A stretch of 52,783 bases of DNA from an uncultured Bacteroidota bacterium (GCA_903911435.1 CAIWDF010000151.1:1-52783); one strand, 5' to 3'. Positions 43,576-52,578 are shown, numbered from the stretch's first letter. Notes: generated by a model from the sequence alone, not told the origin. Numbers and translations: made by a program.

Positions 43576-44184
43576 CTAATTGGTTGCACTCCAAATTTCA
43601 ATTCCTTGTTCCTTGATTATTTTATTGAGATTATTCAACGCATAGTGCATTCTACCAAGGGCGGTATTAATACTCATTTCATTGCGTTCAGCAATCTCAC
43701 GAAAACTCATCCCGAAATAATGACGGAGAATAATAATCTCTTGTTGGTCTCTATCCAAGCAACGGATGAGATGACGTATTTTTTTTCGTGATTCAAGAGT
43801 AATCAAATCATTTTTAGGGTCTTCGTCAGGTACATCCAACACTTCCAAGAGTTCTACGGCTTTACCATCTTTATCCTTGATAGTAGATAGGGTAACTAAC
43901 TTCTTCTCATTCCTATACGAATCCATAATAAGATTACGGGAAATACTTAATACCCAAGGCAAGAATTTCCCACATTCGTTATAAGAACCCTTTTTCATGT
44001 TGGTGATTACCTTGTAAAAGGTTTCTTGAAAAAGATCTTCAGCCTTATCACGATCTTTTACAAAAGAAAAGATGTATTCATAAATCTTACGTTTGTGAAG
44101 TTCTATTAATTCAACTAGTGCTGATTCATCACCCTTGATATACCGACTAACGAGTTGTTTGTCGCAAATTAACTGCTTACGCAT
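43576..44184 (-). CDS. ECF-family RNA polymerase sigma factor
   Basis: A 202-residue sigma-70 relative of the extracytoplasmic-function type. Region 2 is seen in KIYEYIFSFVKDRDKAEDLF and ETFYKVITNMKKG (the DLFQETF segment), followed by the linker, and region 4 in LDRDQQEIIILRHYFGMSFR and EIAERNEMSINTALGRMHYA, the DNA-binding helix-turn-helix. It has no neighbouring anti-sigma factor. Promoters it reads cannot be predicted here. It is divergent from uvrA, with its own -7 box. Confidence 0.93.
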   Translation of the reverse strand: MRKQLICDKQLVSRYIKGDESALVELIELHKRKIYEYIFSFVKDRDKAEDLFQETFYKVITNMKKGSYNECGKFLPWVLSISRNLIMDSYRNEKKLVTLSTIKDKDGKAVELLEVLDVPDEDPKNDLITLESRKKIRHLIRCLDRDQQEIIILRHYFGMSFREIAERNEMSINTALGRMHYALNNLNKIIKEQGIEIWSATN

Positions 44185-44316
44185 AGGTACGTGCTTTTTT
44201 ATGGTTAATAAATTATAAAAAAGTAGCAGTTTAATCTATATCGTTTTCTCCTTTGGGCTTTACGATTCCTGAAAACAATTCCAGAAAATCTTGGTTAATA
44301 ATTAAGTTTGAGACTG

Positions 44317-44324
44317 CAAATCTA
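44317..44324 (-). promoter_or_regulatory. -7 box of the sigma-factor gene
   Basis: TAGATTTG on the minus strand fits TAnnTTTG, about 133 bp before the start codon. Confidence 0.45.
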
Positions 44325-44400
44325 TAAAATATATTTAATAAACAATACTATTTATATAAATAATAGAATACGAAATACAATAATCATAGTCAGATTTGAC

Positions 44401-44408
44401 TAATTTTG
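44401..44408 (+). promoter_or_regulatory. -7 box of uvrA
   Basis: TAATTTTG fits TAnnTTTG; 19 bp before the ATG. The 242-bp region shared with the sigma-factor gene is otherwise AT-rich with no hairpin. Confidence 0.6.
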
Positions 44409-44426
44409 CAGACTTTTTAAAATATA

Positions 44427-47300
44427 ATGGCTAAACCAAAACATATAGAAGACCTGGACTCTAAGGAATACATCATCATTAAAGGTGCAAGGGTGCACAA
44501 CTTGAAAAATATTGATGTTGCCATTCCTAGAAATAAAATGGTTGTGATTACTGGATTATCGGGTTCTGGAAAGTCTTCGTTGGCTTTCGATACGCTTTAT
44601 GCTGAAGGACAAAGGCGTTATGTTGAAAGTCTTTCGTCATATGCTCGACAGTTTTTGGGTCGAATAGACAAACCTGAAGTTGATTATATCAAAGGTATTT
44701 CACCCGCCATTGCTATTGAACAAAAAGTAAATACACGCAATCCTCGCTCCACGGTTGGAACTTCGACCGAGATATATGACTATCTTAAATTACTCTATGC
44801 TAGAATCGGAAAAACGTTTTCACCAATTTCTGGAGAACAAGTGAAGAGAGATACGGTAACTGATGTGGCACACTACATCAATTCTTTAAAACCTGAAACA
44901 AAAATATTAATTCTTTCTCCCTTAAAACCTCATAAAGATAAGTCATTAAGCAAACAACTCGAATTGTTATCACAACAAGGTTTTACAAGAGTACAACATC
45001 AAGGTAATGTAAAACGTATTGAAGAATTTATGAATACTGAATTCTCCGAAAAGGAAGAGCTATATATTGTTGTTGACCGCCTTTCGGTGCGACCAGAAGA
45101 TGAAGACAATGAAAATAGAATTTCCGATTCGGTGCAAACAGCATTTTATGAAGGTGACGGTGAATGTATGATTCAGTTGCTAATTGATAATGAACCTGCT
45201 GAAAAAACCAAATCAACCAAAACTAAAAGCAAAGCACAACCTCCGAAACTTAAACATTTCTCAAATCGGTTTGAGCTAGATGGAATGACATTTGAGGAAC
45301 CCACAACTCATTTCTTTAGTTTCAACAATCCAATAGGAGCATGCAAAAATTGCGAAGGTTTCGGGAGTGTAATTGGAATTGATGCCGACCTTGTTATTCC
45401 AAACAAAAATCTCTCTGTATTTGAGGAAGCAATCGTTTGCTGGAAAGGAGAAAAAATGAGTGAATGGAAAAACATGTTGGTAAACAATTCACATAAATTT
45501 GATTTCCCTATTCATCGTCCTTATTACGATTTAAGCCCAAAAGAGAAAAAATTGCTTTGGACAGGTAATAAATATTTTGGTGGGCTTAATGATTTCTTTA
45601 GTCACTTAGAAAAGGAATCGTATAAAATACAATATCGTGTGATGTTGTCGCGTTATCGTGGTAAAACAGTTTGTCCTGAATGCAATGGCACTCGTTTGCG
45701 TAAAGACGCAACCTATGTAAAGGTTTCTGAAAAATCAATAAATGACCTAGTATTGATGCCTGTTAGCGATTCTCTAGTATTTTTCGAACAACTAAAATTA
45801 TCGAAATACGATACTGAAGTATCGAAACGAATACTTATTGAAATCACGAATCGTTTGCGCTTTCTGAACGAAGTAGGATTGGGTTATCTTACCTTAAACC
45901 GATTATCGAATACCTTATCGGGTGGTGAGTCGCAACGAATTAATTTAGCTACTTCTCTAGGTAGTAGTCTTGTTGGTTCGATGTATATATTGGATGAACC
46001 AAGTATTGGCCTACATTCGCGCGATACCGAACGATTGATAAAAGTGCTCTACTCGTTACGCGATATTGGAAATACAGTGGTGGTGGTGGAGCACGATGAA
46101 GAAATAATGCGTGCTGCCGATCAGTTGATAGATATTGGTCCATTGGCAGGAACTCACGGTGGGGAGTTGGTTTTCCAGGGTAATCACAAAGAGTTAGAAA
46201 CAGAAACACGAAGCCTTACTGCTCTTTATTTGAACGGGAAAGAAAAAATAGAAGTACCATCTATTCGAAGAAATTGGAATCATTTTATTGAGTTGACTGG
46301 TGTTCGCGAAAATAATTTAAAAGGAATTGATGTAAAATTTCCTTTGAATACAATTACTGTGGTGACAGGCGTTTCGGGAAGTGGAAAAACATCATTGGTG
46401 AAACGTGTTTTGTATCCTGCTTTGAAAAAAATACACGGTGGCTATGGCGAACAAACGGGTAGTTTTGATAAACTATCTGGTGATTACAATAGCATAGCAG
46501 CTGTGGAAATGATTGACCAAAATCCTATTGGTAAATCATCGCGTTCCAATCCGGTTACTTATGTGAAAGCTTACGATGAAATACGCGCCCTGTTTGCTGA
46601 TCAACAATTGTCTAAAAACAGGGGTTTCAAGCCATCTCACTTTTCTTTTAATGTGGATGGAGGAAGATGCGAAGTGTGTGAAGGAGAAGGCGAAGTTCAG
46701 ATAGAAATGCAGTTTATGGCAGATATTCACCTTGTGTGCGAATCGTGTAATGGTAAGCGTTTCAAACAAGATATCCTTGAAATATCCTATCAAGAAAAAA
46801 CCATTTCGGATGTACTGAACATGACAGTGGATGATGCGATTGATTTTTTTGGAAGAGCCACAAACCCAAGCAATACTGAGAAAAAACTTGTTCAGAAATT
46901 AAAACCACTATCGGATGTTGGATTGGGATATGTTCATCTCGGACAATCGTCAAGCACGCTGAGTGGTGGTGAAGCACAGCGAATAAAACTTGCTTCGTTT
47001 TTAGGTATTGGTCAAAACAGTACCACTCCAACTCTATTTATTTTTGATGAACCTACTACCGGTCTGCACTTTCACGATATTTCGAAACTTTTGTTTGCAT
47101 TCAATGCTTTGGTGAAACAAGGTCATTCGTTGATTGTAATTGAGCACAATGCCGAGATTATAAAATGTGCCGACTGGATTATCGACTTAGGACCTGAAGG
47201 AGGAACGAATGGCGGAAACATTGTTTTCGAAGGCCTTCCCGAAGATTTAATTAAGTGTAAACAATCGTACACAGGACAGTATTTAAAAGGGAAAATCTAG
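44427..47300 (+). CDS. uvrA: Excinuclease ABC subunit A
   Basis: UvrA (957 residues, intact) is the damage-recognising ATPase of nucleotide excision repair; it loads UvrB at distorted DNA. Both ABC halves are complete: Walker A GLSGSGKSSLAFDTLYAEG and GVSGSGKTSLVKRVL, ABC signatures NTLSGGESQRINLATSL and STLSGGEAQRIKLASF, Walker B MYILDEPSIGLH and LFIFDEPTTGLH. Zinc-binding Cys clusters are present (CKNCEGFG, CPECNGTR, CEVCEGEGEV, CESCNGKRFK). A charged insert around residue 255 (EKTKSTKTKSKAQPPKLKH) is longer than usual. No LexA-type operator was recognised. Confidence 0.98.
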   Translation: MAKPKHIEDLDSKEYIIIKGARVHNLKNIDVAIPRNKMVVITGLSGSGKSSLAFDTLYAEGQRRYVESLSSYARQFLGRIDKPEVDYIKGISPAIAIEQKVNTRNPRSTVGTSTEIYDYLKLLYARIGKTFSPISGEQVKRDTVTDVAHYINSLKPETKILILSPLKPHKDKSLSKQLELLSQQGFTRVQHQGNVKRIEEFMNTEFSEKEELYIVVDRLSVRPEDEDNENRISDSVQTAFYEGDGECMIQLLIDNEPAEKTKSTKTKSKAQPPKLKHFSNRFELDGMTFEEPTTHFFSFNNPIGACKNCEGFGSVIGIDADLVIPNKNLSVFEEAIVCWKGEKMSEWKNMLVNNSHKFDFPIHRPYYDLSPKEKKLLWTGNKYFGGLNDFFSHLEKESYKIQYRVMLSRYRGKTVCPECNGTRLRKDATYVKVSEKSINDLVLMPVSDSLVFFEQLKLSKYDTEVSKRILIEITNRLRFLNEVGLGYLTLNRLSNTLSGGESQRINLATSLGSSLVGSMYILDEPSIGLHSRDTERLIKVLYSLRDIGNTVVVVEHDEEIMRAADQLIDIGPLAGTHGGELVFQGNHKELETETRSLTALYLNGKEKIEVPSIRRNWNHFIELTGVRENNLKGIDVKFPLNTITVVTGVSGSGKTSLVKRVLYPALKKIHGGYGEQTGSFDKLSGDYNSIAAVEMIDQNPIGKSSRSNPVTYVKAYDEIRALFADQQLSKNRGFKPSHFSFNVDGGRCEVCEGEGEVQIEMQFMADIHLVCESCNGKRFKQDILEISYQEKTISDVLNMTVDDAIDFFGRATNPSNTEKKLVQKLKPLSDVGLGYVHLGQSSSTLSGGEAQRIKLASFLGIGQNSTTPTLFIFDEPTTGLHFHDISKLLFAFNALVKQGHSLIVIEHNAEIIKCADWIIDLGPEGGTNGGNIVFEGLPEDLIKCKQSYTGQYLKGKI

Positions 47301-47333
47301 TACGATTAATTTTCTTGGTTTCAAAAGGCACTT

Positions 47334-47990
47334 TTAAATCCAACCTTGATTGACTGCATAAATAACAGCCCCAATAATCGTTTTCGAATTTGTTTTCTTC
47401 ACAATGTTTGCTTTGTGGGCTTCAATCGTTTTTACACTCAAAAACAATTTATCGGCTATATCTTGATTCGATAATTCTTCCATTATCAATTTCAGAATTT
47501 CCATTTCTCGTTCGGATAAGATGGAAACTTTTACTTTGAGAACTATTTGTTCGTTCAAAATAGTACTGGTTTCTTTTATTTCATCCAAATGCCTTTTAAG
47601 GGTTGAGTTTAGGTAATACCCTTTGTGCATCACATCTCTTACCGCTTCGGCTATGGTTTCTATATTGCTATGTTTTTGAAGATAACCATGAGCTCCATCG
47701 GCAAGGCATTTGCGTGCTACACCTTGTTCGTTGTGGCCGGTGAGGATAACTATTTTTATTTGTGGAAAGAACTCATGAAGATAACGAGTGGTTTCCATTC
47801 CATCCATCACAGGCATTTCGATATCAAGCAAAATCACTTCTGGCAATTGCTTATCGAGCTTTTTTATTAAGTCTTTACCGTTGCAAGCATCTCCAATGAT
47901 GTTGAATCCATTGATGCGCTGATTGAGTGCCTTTATTCCATCAATAAACAAAGGTTGGTCGTCAACTACCATTACATCATACAATTTCAT
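47334..47990 (-). CDS. NarL/FixJ-family response regulator
   Basis: A 218-residue regulator. Receiver domain with VMVVDDQPL, phosphoacceptor in EVILLDIEMPVMDGM, Thr in IVILTGHNEQG and the Lys in GYLQKHS; then a LuxR-type helix-turn-helix with LSEREMEILKLIMEELSNQD and LFLSVKTIEAHKANIVKKT. It overlaps the kinase gene by 14 bp. This is the last gene of a four-gene minus-strand unit; the kinase and two membrane proteins come before it. Confidence 0.95.
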   Translation of the reverse strand: MKLYDVMVVDDQPLFIDGIKALNQRINGFNIIGDACNGKDLIKKLDKQLPEVILLDIEMPVMDGMETTRYLHEFFPQIKIVILTGHNEQGVARKCLADGAHGYLQKHSNIETIAEAVRDVMHKGYYLNSTLKRHLDEIKETSTILNEQIVLKVKVSILSEREMEILKLIMEELSNQDIADKLFLSVKTIEAHKANIVKKTNSKTIIGAVIYAVNQGWI

Positions 47991-48786
47991 TTCTATTAAC
48001 TTTAAGTGTTACGTACGATTGGTTTTCTTCCTTTTTATAATCAATTGTTCCATTGATAAAGAGTGCTCTATTCCTAAGGTTTTCGAGCCCATTCCCTTTC
48101 TTTTGAATGATGAGTTGATTTACTTCTTCGTTGTTCAACCCCTCGCCATTGTGGGCAAACTGAATGTGTATAAACTCATCCGAAGAAACACTCACATTGA
48201 GTTGTGCTGGTTTGCTGTGCTTCATGATGTTGTTCAGAATTTCTTGACACATCCGAAACAATTGAAACTTAAGGTCGGTAGCTAAGTTGAGTGATTTTTT
48301 GTCGTACACAAAATTCACCTTGGTGAGATTAGCCGCATTGATATCGTTGCACAAATCGAGCAAAGCTTCCACAAAACCTTGTTCGTTCAACACCTTTGGC
48401 ATGATGTTTAGAGCGACCATTCGAATACGAGCACGGGTTTCATCAATCAAGCCATAAACAGGGGCGAGCAAAGCTTCCGACTTTTTTCTGTCTTCGGCAT
48501 CGAACACCGAAAGGTCGAGTTTTTGTTTGATGAGTGTGAGGTAAAAGCCAATATCGTCATGCACATTTTTAGCCAGTTTTACGCGTTCGGAAGTAATGAT
48601 GTCGCGCTCGAGGTTGAGCATATCATTTTTGTGTTCGAGTTTCTGTTGGGTGAGTTCGTTGCGCTTGGCAAACATCCTGCGCTGATGAAGCACGATCAAA
48701 AAGATGAGAAAGAAGATGAGGAATAATACTCCTACACTTGCAATAAATATAAGATTTTCTATGTGTGCTGTGTTCTCTGTTTCCAA
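47977..48786 (-). CDS. Histidine kinase, HisKA_3 type, with one membrane helix
   Basis: A 269-residue kinase. One N-terminal transmembrane helix (LIFIASVGVLFLIFFLIFLI, about residues 12-32), a short coiled region, the HisKA_3 dimerisation helix with the phospho-His in KNVHDDIGFYLTLIK, and the HATPase_c domain (FQLFRMCQEILNNIMKHSKP, NGLENLRNRA). There is almost no input domain, so sensing is likely supplied by a partner; the two membrane proteins encoded upstream are candidates. Gene overlaps of 14 and 28 bp tie it to its neighbours. Confidence 0.93.
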   Translation of the reverse strand: METENTAHIENLIFIASVGVLFLIFFLIFLIVLHQRRMFAKRNELTQQKLEHKNDMLNLERDIITSERVKLAKNVHDDIGFYLTLIKQKLDLSVFDAEDRKKSEALLAPVYGLIDETRARIRMVALNIMPKVLNEQGFVEALLDLCNDINAANLTKVNFVYDKKSLNLATDLKFQLFRMCQEILNNIMKHSKPAQLNVSVSSDEFIHIQFAHNGEGLNNEEVNQLIIQKKGNGLENLRNRALFINGTIDYKKEENQSYVTLKVNRNEIV

Positions 48787-49394
48787 AATCCGAGTATAAC
48801 TAAAAGGTAAAAAACGAACTGTAAAAAATCGGTGACAAGAAATGCGCTTATTTTATTGACATGCGATTCGGTAAGAAAAATATTGCTGAATAAATACAAA
48901 ATAAAACTACCTCCAAAATAAACAAGGATGCCTGTATTAATCCAAAAGGCAGGGATTTGAAGGAGGTTATCGGTTTCGTTTTTTACGAAAAATTGATAGA
49001 ACACCATTAACGAATAAACAGCAAATAGCAATGACATGATGGCATACACATAATTAGCTGATTCGTTCATATTGTTATTCATTAAATCGAATGCTAAGGT
49101 AATAAAAAACAATAAGGAGCCGATAATCAAGATGGGCTTTTTATAAACCGATAGTAGGATATGATAAAAATAATAGGTATAAAAAATGATTTGAAAAGTG
49201 GCATCATAGCGCATCATGAAAAGATTGTTGTGATAGAATAAAACACAAACATATTCAATACAAGAGAGGATGGCTATAAGAACAAAAATGTAAAACACAA
49301 TGCTCATTGTTTTCTCTTTATATGTTTTGAACCAAAGGCCAAAAAGGATGGGTAAAAAATTAGAAGCAAGTTCGATGTAGAAGAGGTAGCGCAT
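48759..49394 (-). CDS. Multi-spanning membrane protein (paralogue 1)
   Basis: A 211-residue inner-membrane protein with six or seven hydrophobic segments (for example MSIVFYIFVLIAILSCIEYV, ILIIGSLLFFITLAFDLM, NTGILVYFGGSFILYLFSNI). It overlaps the kinase start by 28 bp. It shares its layout and short motifs with the next gene upstream: LPILFGLWFKTY / IPVIAGLLFKTY, YQFFVKNETDNLLQIPAFWI / YQFFTKNETDDLLTIPNFWI, and LGFWKQ / IGFWKQ. Role unknown; a sensory membrane partner of the kinase is my inference. Confidence 0.85.
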   Translation of the reverse strand: MRYLFYIELASNFLPILFGLWFKTYKEKTMSIVFYIFVLIAILSCIEYVCVLFYHNNLFMMRYDATFQIIFYTYYFYHILLSVYKKPILIIGSLLFFITLAFDLMNNNMNESANYVYAIMSLLFAVYSLMVFYQFFVKNETDNLLQIPAFWINTGILVYFGGSFILYLFSNIFLTESHVNKISAFLVTDFLQFVFYLLVILGFWKQRTQHT

Positions 49395-49417
49395 TGCGGT
49401 GTGTCTATTTCAGGAGT

Positions 49418-50095
49418 TTAGATTCGAAGGTTTGTATTTTTATTAATCTTGGGCTGAGCTTCATTCATTTTCTTTTGTTTCCAAAACCCGATAACCATGC
49501 CAATGTAATTAAAGGTTTCGAACACTACGACTAATTGAAAGACTCCTAAAGATTTGTTGACACGCGACTCGATAAGAAATAATCGGCTGAATAGCCACAG
49601 AATAAAAGTGCCTCCAAAAAAAACAAGAATACTACTAACAATCCAAAAATTGGGTATTGTAAGTAGGTCATCGGTTTCGTTTTTGGTAAAAAATTGATAC
49701 AACACGATGAATGAGTAGACGGTATACAATACACCGGTAAAAGCCATAAGATAATTAGGCGATTGTTTTATATCTCCATAAATTAAGTCGCAAGCTAAGA
49801 AGATGATGAATAGAAGGAAACCGGTGAATGAAATTTGTTTTTTAAATTTTGTTTCGAATACTTGATAAAAATAATACGAAAGAAAGAATATTTCCACTAA
49901 AGCATAATACCTCACCATAAACATATTGTTGTGATACAGCTTTGCGTAAATTTTTAAAACAGATGTGTAGATAAAATACCAGACATAAAGATAAAAAACT
50001 GATTTAAGTATTTTGTGGTTGTAGGTCTTAAACAAAAGCCCTGCAATGACAGGAATAAGGTTGCCAAATATTGAATAGTATTTGAGTAAAAACAT
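49418..50095 (-). CDS. Multi-spanning membrane protein (paralogue 2)
   Basis: A 225-residue protein paralogous to 48759-49394, with the same number and spacing of hydrophobic segments and the KNETDDLLTIP loop; about one residue in three looks identical by eye. It is 23 bp upstream of its paralogue and is first in the four-gene unit. Duplicated membrane genes followed by an almost sensorless kinase suggest a heteromeric sensor. No enzyme motif is seen. Confidence 0.85.
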   Translation of the reverse strand: MFLLKYYSIFGNLIPVIAGLLFKTYNHKILKSVFYLYVWYFIYTSVLKIYAKLYHNNMFMVRYYALVEIFFLSYYFYQVFETKFKKQISFTGFLLFIIFLACDLIYGDIKQSPNYLMAFTGVLYTVYSFIVLYQFFTKNETDDLLTIPNFWIVSSILVFFGGTFILWLFSRLFLIESRVNKSLGVFQLVVVFETFNYIGMVIGFWKQKKMNEAQPKINKNTNLRI

Positions 50096-50177
50096 ATTAA
50101 TGACAGGAATGCAAGCGTTAAGAAAAGGTGTAAAAAAAGGGGAGCTTAATGCATTCCTCTTTAATAGTGATTAATCA

Positions 50178-50507
50178 TTAGGTTAACGTGCCATCAGCCG
50201 AACAGATAGCAGGACAAGGATAGGTACCATCTGCCAAATATCCATCTACCATATCATTGTTCTTGGCATCCACACCTACCACGATGATTTGTGGCGAAAG
50301 GTCGGGGTTGTTGCCATGATAAATGCGAATGCCCGTGCAGCCAGGTTGCCCAAGTATAGCATCATATTGGTCGCGCCCAAGGTAATAAGCCTTAATACCA
50401 GAATGCAACTTGGCGGCATCAGGATTGTTGCGAAATAATTTTGTCATTGCTATTGCGGTGGGTTTTGTGATTTGGGCACCATCGCTGCCATCATACTTAG
50501 GATCCAT
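50178..50507 (-). CDS. Conserved small protein of unknown function
   Basis: A 109-residue protein with no signal peptide. It contains HSGIKAYYLGRDQYDAILGQ, PGCTGIRIYHGNNPDLSP, IIVVGVDAKNNDMVDG and a C-terminal CPAIC pair of Cys. I recall a family of small Bacteroidota proteins with the GCxGIRIYxG and VxVGVDxxxND pattern; its function is not known to me. Stands alone with no promoter box recognised. Confidence 0.7.
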   Translation of the reverse strand: MDPKYDGSDGAQITKPTAIAMTKLFRNNPDAAKLHSGIKAYYLGRDQYDAILGQPGCTGIRIYHGNNPDLSPQIIVVGVDAKNNDMVDGYLADGTYPCPAICSADGTLT

Positions 50508-50647
50508 GTATTTTTAAATTAAAAGGTGAATATCTATTTTTATGAATTTTGCAAAGTAATATATAAAATTTCTAATTAACAACAACTTTATTTTTGGCAA
50601 CCTCAAAAAAAACCTATTTACAGGGGTTTCGGAGGCAAAATGGGGCA

Positions 50648-50711
50648 AAAAATAGGGGAATCCCCTATGCCAAAACAGCGTTTTCGAAAAAAAATAGGGG
50701 ATTCCCCTATT
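50648..50711. repeat. Pair of ATAGGGGAATCCCCTAT-type palindromes
   Basis: 50652-50668 reads ATAGGGGAATCCCCTAT and 50693-50711 reads AATAGGGGATTCCCCTATT; the inner 17 bases of the second are the exact reverse complement of the first. They flank GCGTTTTCG. They lie about 55 bp before the DUF3606-like gene and form stable hairpins. Confidence 0.8.
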
Positions 50712-50765
50712 GTGCACCCGATTTTTTCTATATTCCTTTGCTCCGTCAATTATAAGTTAATTTTT

Positions 50766-50978
50766 ATGAAGTCATTAAAAATAAAAAATATGGAAACAAA
50801 ACAATTGAACGAGCTCACGATTAATATTAGTAGTGCCGAAGAATTGAAGTATTGGTGCAAACGTTTGCATTGCGACAAAAAGGTATTGACCAAATCGGTG
50901 AATGCGGTAGGTACTTCGGCTCTTATGGTCGATTTGTTTCTCGAACTCAATAGATGGAAATGTAATTGTATAATATAA
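50766..50978 (+). CDS. DUF3606-like small protein
   Basis: 70 residues from ATG 50766, or 62 from ATG 50790 (METKQLNELTINISSAEELK). The remaining sequence YWCKRLHCDKKVLTKSVNAV followed by GTSALMVDLFLELNRW matches the DUF3606 pattern: a helix with a Trp-Cys and a Gly-Thr-Ser turn followed by a helix. Function of that family is unknown; many members are short and occur singly. A longer frame from 50640 runs through the hairpins and is rejected. Confidence 0.7.
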   Translation: MKSLKIKNMETKQLNELTINISSAEELKYWCKRLHCDKKVLTKSVNAVGTSALMVDLFLELNRWKCNCII

Positions 50979-51025
50979 ATCATCCCCCCATGCGCGGGGC
51001 ATAACAACAATAAATAGCTAATATT

Positions 51026-51400
51026 ATGGAAAAAGTAGACTGCATTATTAGTTTGAACATCACGTTCAACAAAGAATTTCCTTACGAAATGGGGCTTTTC
51101 ACAAAAGGAGAAACCCATTTCTCCGAATTCAACCAAGCGTACATCTTACCGCATTATTACGAAAAAGCGCCCAAAGATGGAGTTTTCGATTTCGATTTGA
51201 TGGTAGAAACCCATCACGAACCTCTTCTCAAAATAAGTACTCAACTAGCTGCCGTGTATATCTGGGACAACTACCCGACTGATATTAAAGGAATACGCGT
51301 GCATGCCGCCAACAATTTGTTAGAACAAAGTCTTTATTACAAAGCCCTTTGGGAAAGCGAACGCGCCATGCGCTATTTCGATGGCGATTTGGATTTTTAA
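51026..51400 (+). CDS. Protein of unknown function
   Basis: A 124-residue cytoplasmic-looking protein, MEKVDCIISLNITFNKEFPY at the start, then strands (GVFDFDLMVETHHEPLLKIS) and helices (RVHAANNLLEQSLYYKALWE) and an acidic end FDGDLDF. No signal peptide or motif. It may form a unit with the small Cys-rich gene 18 bp downstream. No family recognised. Confidence 0.65.
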   Translation: MEKVDCIISLNITFNKEFPYEMGLFTKGETHFSEFNQAYILPHYYEKAPKDGVFDFDLMVETHHEPLLKISTQLAAVYIWDNYPTDIKGIRVHAANNLLEQSLYYKALWESERAMRYFDGDLDF

Positions 51401-51418
51401 ACAAAAAAACACAAACCT

Positions 51419-51604
51419 ATGAAAGAAGCCGAAGTAATAGAACGATGGACAGAAAAATGTGGTTGTAAAAAATGCAACACCTATGCCGAATTTTTTAAAT
51501 ACGATTGCGGCTGCATACGGGTTGACATTTACAACGATGGAAACCGCTGTGCGCAATGCACCAATTTTTCGAAAAAGCGATACATAGCGCCTCGCTGTAG
51601 GTAA
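51419..51604 (+). CDS. Small Cys-rich, putative zinc-binding protein
   Basis: 61 residues with eight Cys: C14, C16, C19, C30, C32, C44, C47 and C60 (KCGCKKCNTYAEF, DCGCIRVD, CAQCTNF). The pattern of close pairs implies one or two zinc knuckles. Basic C terminus (KKRYIAPRCR). 18 bp after the 124-residue gene. Role unknown; nucleic-acid or protein contact is a guess. Confidence 0.6.
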   Translation: MKEAEVIERWTEKCGCKKCNTYAEFFKYDCGCIRVDIYNDGNRCAQCTNFSKKRYIAPRCR

Positions 51605-51778
51605 TAGTTAGAACTCATTAATGCTGATGCTAAAAATGCACCATACGATTTTGAACTTTCAAATTTTAAACATTAAACTTATAACCCACGAGGACGACTC
51701 GAAAACGTGGATAAATAAATCAGTCGCGGTAGTACCGAAAAACCTGCAACGAGTAGGAGAACTAAACAATTGTAAAAA

Positions 51779-52150
51779 ATGGCAGATATAGATGAAAAAG
51801 AATATTCAGCTTTAAATACCAGACTCGACAATATGGGTACAGGTGCAGCAGCACATGCTTCTGACACTGTGAATCCATTGCCTTCAAATATCACTCAAAC
51901 ACGATATAAGAATGCAAAACTCGCTCTGGAAGCAAAGTGGAATGCAGCCAAAGATGCACAAACCGCAGCTAACAAAGCTTTTGATGAATATCATACCTTA
52001 TACAACTCTACCGAAACAATGATGGGTGGAGACACTAAATTGGTGAAAGGTATATATGGAATTCATAGCGAAACATTGCGCGATTATGGCATCAAGCCCG
52101 AAAAAAAACGTACGGGCAGAAAACCAAAACCAACTCCTCCTACAGCATAA
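51779..52150 (+). CDS. Small helical protein with basic tail, unknown
   Basis: A 123-residue protein: Ala-rich helices (KLALEAKWNAAKDAQTAANK) followed by a short region HSETLRDYGIKPEKKRTGRK with a basic Pro-rich tail. Similar small proteins with a TLRDYGIKP-like motif occur in this phylum. A DNA- or RNA-binding role would fit the tail but nothing proves it. It ends near a hairpin terminator at 52179. Confidence 0.65.
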   Translation: MADIDEKEYSALNTRLDNMGTGAAAHASDTVNPLPSNITQTRYKNAKLALEAKWNAAKDAQTAANKAFDEYHTLYNSTETMMGGDTKLVKGIYGIHSETLRDYGIKPEKKRTGRKPKPTPPTA

Positions 52151-52178
52151 TTTGGTAGGAAGGATGGTAATGAAATAA

Positions 52179-52200
52179 GCAGGGGATTAATTTCCCCTGC
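52179..52200 (+). terminator. Terminator-like hairpin
   Basis: Stem GCAGGGGA / TCCCCTGC with loop TTAATT, followed by CTATTTTG; 29 bp after the stop at 52150. Confidence 0.6.
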
Positions 52201-52225
52201 CTATTTTGAGGTGAAAAAACGAGTA

Positions 52226-52365
52226 GGAATTAATATTCTTCGTAAAAGAATTAATATTCCACGTAGTGGAATTAATATTCTTCGTGAAAGAATTAATATT
52301 CCACGTGGAGGAATTAATATTCTTCGTGAAAGAATTAATATTCCACGTAGAGGAATTAATATTCC
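52226..52365. repeat. 21-bp tandem repeat with alternating hairpins
   Basis: Seven units of 21 bp (starts 52226, 52247, 52268, 52289, 52310, 52331, 52352), each with GAATTAATATTC, in which GAAT pairs with ATTC. Successive units alternate between TTCGTGAA-like and CCACGTGG-like linkers that also form hairpins, for example ATTCCAC-GTA-GTGGAAT. A 77-residue frame runs through it because 21 is a multiple of 3; I do not call it a gene. The rest of 52366-52570 shows no gene or repeat. Confidence 0.88.
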
Positions 52366-52570
52366 TGAGAATGGAACAAGAATTAATTTAGGGGCATTAC
52401 TAATTACATATCAATCATTTGCGCTACTTTTACTTAAAACATAGCCATCGGGCAAAGCCCAAGAAAGGAGATGATAGCAGCTTTGCCAAAAAACATGAAT
52501 TGAATACACAAAGAATTACCTAATTGACAAATAATTTACCCCAATACCAAAACCGAAGCCCTAAAAACAG

Positions 52571-52578
52571 TAAATTTG
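52571..52578 (+). promoter_or_regulatory. -7 box of the last gene
   Basis: TAAATTTG fits TAnnTTTG, directly before the ATG at 52583 (very short leader). Confidence 0.5.

Noticed and set aside
52211-52444. 77-residue frame with INILRERINIPR repeats
   Set aside because: Starts with GTG inside the repeat leader and is explained by the 21-bp hairpin array.
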